From positions 39,045,795-39,109,794 of the forward strand of contig NC_092670.1 of assembly GCF_964355755.1 (NCBI RefSeq): a DNA stretch of 64,000 bases. Reading direction: 5' to 3'. This stretch comes from Antedon mediterranea (taxonomy: Eukaryota; Echinodermata; Crinoidea; Comatulida; Antedonidae). Shown here piece by piece: positions 27,401 to 36,400 of the stretch; positions within the stretch are counted from its first letter, which is position 1, and each line of letters starts with the position of its first letter. Under the pieces are notes generated by a model. The model made no database searches. It had not been told where the DNA came from and was given only the letters and a program-made list of their open reading frames with translations. A program made the position numbers and the translations under genes.

Positions 27401-30400
27401 ACAAATTCCTGTATTCATTGATAAGTCAGTTGCATTTATAGTTATCATTGTTGCGCCTATACTAAATTCAGTTGAAGCATTACTGGTCTGTGATTCACTG
27501 ATACTAAGATCCATAGTAGAATCAACGTTATCCGTGAACGTTGGTGAACTCCACGTCACACCAGTGGCAACATTGTCGCCGCTATCTGTAGTTACGTTCA
27601 GATCCATTGGACAATCATCTGTCATGGGCATCTCATCATCTGTTGATTTTAAACAATTTCGAAATATTACGGTTATAGGACTATTTAATAATATTGTGTT
27701 AGACAATATTTCTCTTTTTAGTGACCCTACTAGCCCCTACTAGGCCTACTGGTTGGGCCAAAAATATTTAGATTTCCAGAAAACCAAATTACGGTATACA
27801 TTTGCAATTGGCAGTTCAATGTAACTTTAGGAAAGGTTAGGATCTTCTCCAGTGTATCAGGGAGAATGAATTTAATTTTTTTTAAAATTTCTGTTTTCTG
27901 TTGAATGTCTTTGTTTTGAGGGGTTTTATTGAGGATATTATGTTAATTTCTTGTATATTAGATATAAAAAAACATAATATTTAAACCTGAAATTGATTAC
28001 CTGTTATAGTAATGACAAAAACACATGTATAATTCACGTTCCCGGCAGCATCCGATGCATTTATCTGCACCACAGTGTCACCAAATTCAAAGGTATCGCC
28101 TGAGTCGTGACTGCGCATATACATTGGGGTTTCGTTGGAATTATCCGTAGCCTCTGCACTCATCCATTCCATAGTTGTTGAGTTTACTCCTGGATCTGTC
28201 GTAGAAGTGTTGTCCGACGGACAAAATGTAAACACGGGAGCTTCATCATCTAAACAACAACGATTAACGAAAATTGATAACTTGAAATATATAAGGAAGT
28301 ATGCTTGATTATAGTGACGTCATGTAGCAATTATTATAACGCCATCTCCCAAAGCAACGCAAACTATATAATGTGAATTATGATTTAATGTCTTGAATGA
28401 CGAAATGAATCTATAAATTTACCAGTGACATTAACAAAGAACTGGCATGTTGTATTAACGTTTTCCGCAATGTCAGTTGCATTATATTTGACAAGAGTAG
28501 ATCCAATTGGGAATGTGTCACCACCATCAAAGTTTGATAGAATTGTCGGAGGGTCACCAGAGTTATCGGTTGCTTCTACAGTTGTCCAGTTGACGACTGC
28601 TGATGGAAGATCTGGATCGGTTCCTATCATTATATCCGACGGACATTCCGTGAATACTGGCGGTTCAGTATCTACAAAAAGAAACGTATGTAAATATTGG
28701 TTTACAGTTGTCTTAATATGGATCTCCAGTGCCCTCTTATGTGTTGCATAGTTGAATAGTTCCTATTGAGCCATTCAATGCTGAGAAGAACTATACTGTA
28801 GCAACACTGCTTCGACAGAGTAATTACTGCAGCAACCACAGACTATATAATGCAAATACTACAATCGAAATGGTATTACAGCAAATATGATATACTGCCA
28901 AAGTGCTTGATGGAATACATTAATTCAACTGAATTGCTGTGACCAAAGAAGTATTACCTATGCAACTATAACAGTAGTATTAGAGCAAAAAGAGACAGTT
29001 TTCTGCAAAAAAGTTTTTCAAACAAAATGTCTCACCTTCGATAGTAACTGAAAATTCGCATGTAGTGTTAACATTGCCAGCAGGATCAGTAGCATTGAAC
29101 ATAACATCAGTTGTGCCAATTGGAAAAGTATCTCCAGATTCATGAGAACCATCTATCATAACAGTCAGCAGAGAATTATCAACAGCAGTTACATTTGGCC
29201 AGGTGACTACAGCAGTTGAGAGATCAGGATCGGTTTCATTCGTAATATCACTCGGGCAACTTGTAAACTCTGGAGGCTCCATATCTGTAACAAACATAAT
29301 ATACCATTATTTCAAAGTAATTCTTTTCACTGTATAGAAGATTTTTTCATACGCTTCATAGTACTGTGCAAAGTAGGTAACTTGTAAGTTACATGGACAT
29401 ATTTATGGCTGTTGAAATTCGTAGTAGATTTTATTTATTAGTTGCTTCCAAAATTTACATATATTTTCTATTTTATTTACCCATGATTGTAATATTGAAA
29501 GAACATGTTTCATTAACATTGCCGGCTGCATCTGTTGCATTGTATTCAACTGTAGTAACACCAATTTGAAATGCAAAACCACTGTCATAGTTTGATAAAA
29601 TGGTTGGTTGCTCATTTGAGTTGTCTGTAGCTGTCACGTTATTCCATGTTTCAACCGATGTTGAAGATCCGGGATCGGTCTCAGATGTGATGTCATCTGG
29701 ACATGAGGTAAATACCGGGGCTTCGTTATCTAATAATAAATAAATTAATAATATAATCAATATCTCATACGGTACAGATATTATTCATGAAATAACAATA
29801 TCTAAGAAAACGTTGATTTTTATATTACCTGTTATGTTAACTATGAATGAGCAGGAATCGTTAGTGTTGCCGTACATATCTGTAGCATTGTACATGACAA
29901 GAGTTGAGCCAATCGGAAAGCTTGTACCATTTTCGTAATTACTGTCTATTGTAGGTTCGACACCAGAATTGTCTATAGCTTCGACGGCACCCCACGTGAT
30001 TACTGCGTCTGCAGAGCCGGGGTCAGTGGTATCCGTGATATCACCTGGACAGTCCGTAAAATCTGGTTCTTCATCATCTTCATTAATAATAAAAAATATT
30101 ACTACATTGTTTTAACATTTTAAACCGACCGATAACTGGGAATGACATTTATTATACATAAATGAGGTAGTTTGGGCGCGTCTATATTAGTGAGATTAAC
30201 TACTTGTTCAGTTATGTGTTGTTTTCTCTTTATGTATACCAAATAAAAATAATACAATGATAATTTTTATGAATTTCAAAATACATCTTTCTCAGTGAAA
30301 ACCAAGCTTCAGCACTCTTTGCTTTTTGTCAGTACTTTTTTTTGTATTAATAATAATAATATGCCTAACACATTTATGTCGCTCCATTTTCATGAGTAAT

Positions 30401-33400
30401 CATGCTCAACGGCGCTTTACAAGCATTATTAACCTGGTCATTTTTTGGATCAAACACAAACATCACCCATAATACAGCTAGTAATCAGCGCAGTTGTGGG
30501 GAGAGGCAAATGTAAGTAATGACTTTTATAATACAATACCTCTTTCTGTCTTTCATAAAAATAGCCCTAAAAATATTTTTTTTTTCGAAAACGACGTAGG
30601 CGCAATTGAGTTGGCCAATGAAATTATCAAGCGACAGTTCAAATTATCCAAGTGTCTTGCCTAAGGATACACGCAATGCGGCGAGAGTTAGATTCGAACC
30701 ACGACCTCACGATCGATAATCCAGCGTCCAACACACTGCGCCACAGGTAGGACTGACTACCGTACATACCAATAATTATAATTGAGACGACACACTGCCC
30801 GAGATTGTTTGCGTCATCGGTTGCATTGTATGTCACTTCGGTTGTTCCAATCGGGTATTGGAAGTTCGTGTCACTCGAATTATGTGACTCGGTTACGATC
30901 GGTACACTACCGGAATTGTCTGTAAAGACAGGTACTGCCCATGTAATACCAGTCGCATAGCTTTCACCATTATCAGTGTTCATTGTGATGTTGTCGAAAC
31001 ATTCATCCGTCATTGGAGGTTCAGTATCTGTATTAAGACAAAGGAATAAATAATTTTAATTTTATATCATAGAACAGCAACAAGCGTCATCTGTAAAGCT
31101 CTGTCTACACACACTATCAAACTAGTTTGAAAAAAAAATGTGTGATGTGCCCAAATACTGGTAGTGATATGTCCAAATATGGTAGTGTAATGACATCATC
31201 ATGCCCATATATGGGCACATCACATAAAGTTTAATAGTTTAGACAAGGCTTTACAGAAATATTTTGCTATGATATCAATACATAAAAAATCAACATAATC
31301 GGAATGATACTGAGATGGTTTGATAAAGAAATAAGACAAAATGTCAAACCAAAGACAAGAAAACAATTTGATGATATCACGGGATCTTTAATAAGTTTAC
31401 CTTTCCAATAATTTTACAAGAAGGTGATACATTATTATTATGTCAGCTGCAACATAATAAACGTATTAAAAACTAAAAGTCAGAGTTAAGAACGATTACT
31501 GACCTGAAACAGTTATCACAAATGAACAATTCGAATTGACGTTGTCATATTGATCTGTTGCAGTATACGTAACTGTAGTGTTACCAAACTCAAACACACT
31601 CCCATTAACGTAATCTGCCGATAGCGTAACGCTCAGAAGTGAGTTATCCGTAGCAATTGGCGCATCCCATGTCACTGTTGCATTACTTTCCCCAGGGTCG
31701 TTTCCAACCGACAAGTCAGGCGGACAAAATGTAAAAACTGGTGCCTCTTCATCTAAATATAATACACATTGGCAAAATAAGTTGTATGTTTGATACAATA
31801 AATAACGTTGGTGTGCGCGCGGCTCTCTCTAAATATAATACATAAGAAACATTGGTAAATAAGTTGTATATTTTTTACAATAAATAACATTGATGTTCAA
31901 TTCAATTCAATTTTATTTTTTTTCCACAATATAATAAAATACATACATAATGCAATGAAGTGATTATGTGGGGGGCAGGGGGGACTTTAAGTTTGACCCA
32001 TCCCGCGGCACTCTCTAAATATAATACATAAGAAAAAAAATAATAAAGTTGTATGTTTTTTTTTCCAATAAATAACATTGGAGTGCGCGCGGTACAATGG
32101 AAGCAGGAGGTAAGCCTACTAAACACGTTGAATTTGATCTAACCAAAATGTGATTCTGAGAATAAATTAAACTGTGTCAAAAAAAGCACATTCAACAATA
32201 TATGTGCACTTACCTGAAACATTAATGTCAAATGAACATTCTGCGGTGTTATTGTTGGAATCAGTTGCATTATAGGTGACCTCTGAGCTGCCAATTGGAA
32301 ACAAACTTGGCGGGTTGGTGCTCCCGTACACAGGCAGTACACCGTCGTTATTGTCAATGGCCGTTGCTTCATTCCAACTAACATTTGCCATATCTGACAT
32401 TGGGTCTGTCGTAACGTTAATATTGGACGGGCAGGTTATATTCGGCATTTCGTTATCTATACAAAAAGAAGATTTCACTTTATTATATATTTCAGTGTAG
32501 ACACTATGGCCGGTAAGTTATGTTTGTGGACCGTCAACCAATCAAATCACAGTCTTTGTAGTCATGTGGTTCTGCAGGTGGAAAAAATGACAGTCTCCAG
32601 TAAAAGTTTGCTGTTGCTGTAAACAGACAAGTTCAGAATTAAAAGCTCTTTAAACAGAGGGAGGAGGGGGGGGGGGGAGAGATGGAACAGACAGTATGTG
32701 ACACTAAAAATTACATTAGGTCTAGTGGTAGAGAGCTTGGTGATTAACATGCTTGCCTTCCAATGCCAAGGTACTACGGGGTTCAATTCTGACCTAGTGC
32801 CAGGGTTGTAACTCATGACTCTTTCGAACTCCACTCCCTAAGCCTCAAATGAGACTTAGTTTATAAGCACGATAATAGTGGAACTGTTACGCCTTCTTCC
32901 AATCCCAAGATACAGGGTTCAACCCTGACATAGTGGAAGGGTTGTAGGCCTAACTAGCTCAACTCCACTTCCTAAGCCTCGAATGAGTTTATAAGCACAA
33001 TAAATTATAAAATAGTTTATCCATCCTGTAATTGGAGTTGGATGCGTATAAAAAAAAGTATATATATTAAATTACTACTTTACCTTGAACAGTAATGGTA
33101 AACACACAACTGGTTCCTTGATCTACTGTATCTAACGCAATATAACGTATAGTAGTTGTACCAATATAGTACGTATCACCACTTGGATCATAAGTCGTGA
33201 AAGCCTGCTCTAGTGAAAGTAATTCAATGTTGTCAGTAGCAACTGGTTCAGTAAAGTTGACTGTTGTATAATTTTGACCTTCAAGCGTGTCCCATTCTGT
33301 GTCGTTTGGACAAGATGTAAACACAGGTGGTACCGTATCTATATTTTAAAATAGTTTTGCGTTAAAAATATATTAAATAATAAAAGTTAATTCTTATGTT

Positions 33401-36400
33401 TGTCTTAAAAATTTCTGTAAAATTTAAATACGTAATTTATAGGCTTACAAAGTATACCAATAAAAAGCAACAGTATAGCTAGCTTTCTACAGCTTGGACG
33501 TAACGCAACGACGTAAGCACATTGTTGACCAATCACAGCGACAGTTCGGATGATCCCTCCGAGTCGTGGTAACTTTACTTGCGGGTGTGCTTATGTCCTT
33601 GCGTTGGCTCAAGTGGGAACCAAACATTGAGTTATTTAAACTGACTTCATTCATTAGGCCCCTTCAGGCGTAGGTTATTTACCGAGTTCTTGGTTCCATG
33701 CACATCGCTAACTTTAGTGGATAGAAACGTTAAACTGGTAATCAAGCTTACCTTGGACTACTGTCACGTTGATATAGCAGTAACCCTCATTTCCAGATCC
33801 ATCGGTAGCTGTGTACGTTACAGTTGTTACACCAATCATAAACGTGTCACCTGGAGAATGTGTTGAGTTTACATCAGGCGCATCACCTGAGTTGTCGGTA
33901 AAGATTGGTTCGTCCCAACTCACGACTTTATCGGATTGAGAACCTGGTATGATTTTAAGATCAACCGTTGGACAGTTTGACGTCATAGGAGCTTCTTCAT
34001 CTGAAAGGATTTATCGATACAACAAAATGTCAGTAAAAACAAATGCTGCTTTATTAAACACTTTTGTGCGTCAAGCAAAACAAATGAAAATTATTGGATA
34101 CAAATGAGATGAATTTATATCAGAGGTTTAGGCCTATATAACCACAAAAGTATCAAGTCAGTACCAGTACCAGTATCAGTATTCAGAATATGTAAACATT
34201 CTCAGTATAAACCCTTTTTGAAAAAAAAAGATCGGTAGATTTTTGACGCATGCTCACAATATTATGTGACCATAATAACGAGTAAAATAGAGAGATTTAA
34301 ACAAAATAAGAGTAAAAATTCAACCAAAACTATCTTACCGTTTATGGTAACGTCAAATTCACAAAGTGCCTCGTTTCCCGAATCATCCGTAAATGTAATT
34401 GTTACACCGACGGTTCCGATGTTAAACAACGAACCGGATGTATGAGTTGTGGTTTCTGAAGGCGTTAATCCATCGTTGTCAGTCGCTGTAGGCCTGTCCC
34501 ATTCAACAGCACGAGACGGCGTTCCAGTGGTTGTCGTATTTACGAAATTCGATGGACAATCTTCGATATCCGGCAACTGGATATCTATATATTAAAATTG
34601 AATTTGTTTTTAATAATTTTACCACCATATTGTCTTTAGTTGTACCTGCATCTTTCACACCTTGACATCCAACTTCCAAAGAATGCGTTTTGAACTTTAA
34701 CAGCAAAGACGTGTTCATACCGGTACATTGTTTTTCTAAGATCTATGACCACCAGCAATCAGCATCCTATTACTATTGATCATTATTAGTGTCACCATCA
34801 TAATTATTATTACTATTGGAGTAGGCCACATAAAAAGAGTGATACACAAATTTTGGGATTGAACTTTATTTCACGTTAACATACTTGCGTCTGGTTTCAT
34901 TGAATGCTATCGATAATTTCAGTAGGCCTAGCAATATGTGCAACATAAACACATTTCAAAACTTACCCATGATATTGACCATAAAAATACACGATCCAAC
35001 CTCTGTATCTGCATCAGTAGCAACATAACGAACCTCTGTAGTTCCTATTAAAAATACATTTGGAGTTGCCAACGTTGGATTATATATTTCTTGAATAACA
35101 AGACCAGACAATTTTGTAGTATCATCAGTTACATTTGGTGCCGTCCACGTGACCGTCGCATTATTGGAGTCAGTATCTGCATTGCGTGTGATATCCGATG
35201 GGCAATTTTCCCACACAGGAGGAGCTGAATAAAAAATAAAACATATTTTATTGTAAAAATAAAAATGCTTTACAGATAAGGACCAATGGAGGTCGAATTG
35301 TCACGTATGTGGCTAAAAAAAAAAATCAAGAACCACTACCAGTGCATCTCCCGGAAAGATTAGGATAGGCGTTACTCTGGTGCTTTGGTTGGTCTCAGCC
35401 TCTGTTTGCGGTGGAATATACAACCTTAAAAGCGAGTAGGTGTATACAAAAATTCCTCTAAATGATGACACAAGATGGAACATTTTTTTTCCAAGGAGGA
35501 GGGGTGGGTGGGGGGTGGTATGAACACGATAATTGGACGCCCTCTTGTATTCACTCTAGTGCGCAGCGCTATAATTTCTAAATTCGATTTCTGATAACTA
35601 TTAATATAAATAGAAAGATAATATCGATAATGTGATTTGCGGACCATTTGTGCTTCATCCGCACGCCATAACACGTTAAGGATTTGTAGTATATTGTTAT
35701 AATCACAACGGGCACTTTATAAGCCATATACTTTGAAGAAATTCAAAATAAGTGACTCGCTTCGTAATTGTACGACGTCACATCACCACACAAGCGCTTT
35801 ATATTGACACATACTGTGTAGGCCTATGGTAAAGAATTTGACAGAGAACCGACACCGAAATCAATCTAATCCATGCCTGGCTATAATATATATTTCGAAA
35901 TTTGTGAAAATCAATTTCAACAAAATAACACATCATATCCGACAATAGATTTTTTGGTTCTAAAAGTAATGGTAGCCAAGAGCAGGAAAGATTCCCGGTG
36001 TCAAAATCACACAAGCAAATTTTCCATTAAAGATGTATTGTCCCCCAACATTTTTGTTGAATAATGCCATAAAAATAGTTATTCACTTTTACCAAAAATT
36101 GGATAAAAAAAAAAATGTATTTAGCCGAAAAAACTGTAATTTAAAGCAAAATATGGTCAAATTGGCTGCCAGCCAATGGGTTTTTGGTTGAATTTAAGCA
36201 TTTATTTTGTCATTTTATAACATTAGGCCTATTTGTTTGTGTTTTTTTTTTACGGAAGTGATTAACTTTATTAAAACTACAAAATAACATATTCAAACTC
36301 TCATTTAATTAATCTTTATTTTTCATATTTTTGGGGGACAATACATCTTTATTTATAAACTTACTCATAACTTATAGTGGTTTAACATCAATCATATTAA

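Larger units (their letters stand above)
445..34338 (-). other. Other gene A introns longer than 300 bp without recognised content
   Basis: No exon, RNA gene or repeat family was found in these introns: 445-828, 3276-3672, 3904-4635, 17863-18300, 20547-21004, 21248-21564, 23073-23504, 23766-24133, 25248-25688, 26690-27378, 27640-28000, 28672-29035 and 34001-34338. They are AT-rich. Fragments of repeats may remain unseen. Confidence 0.5.
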
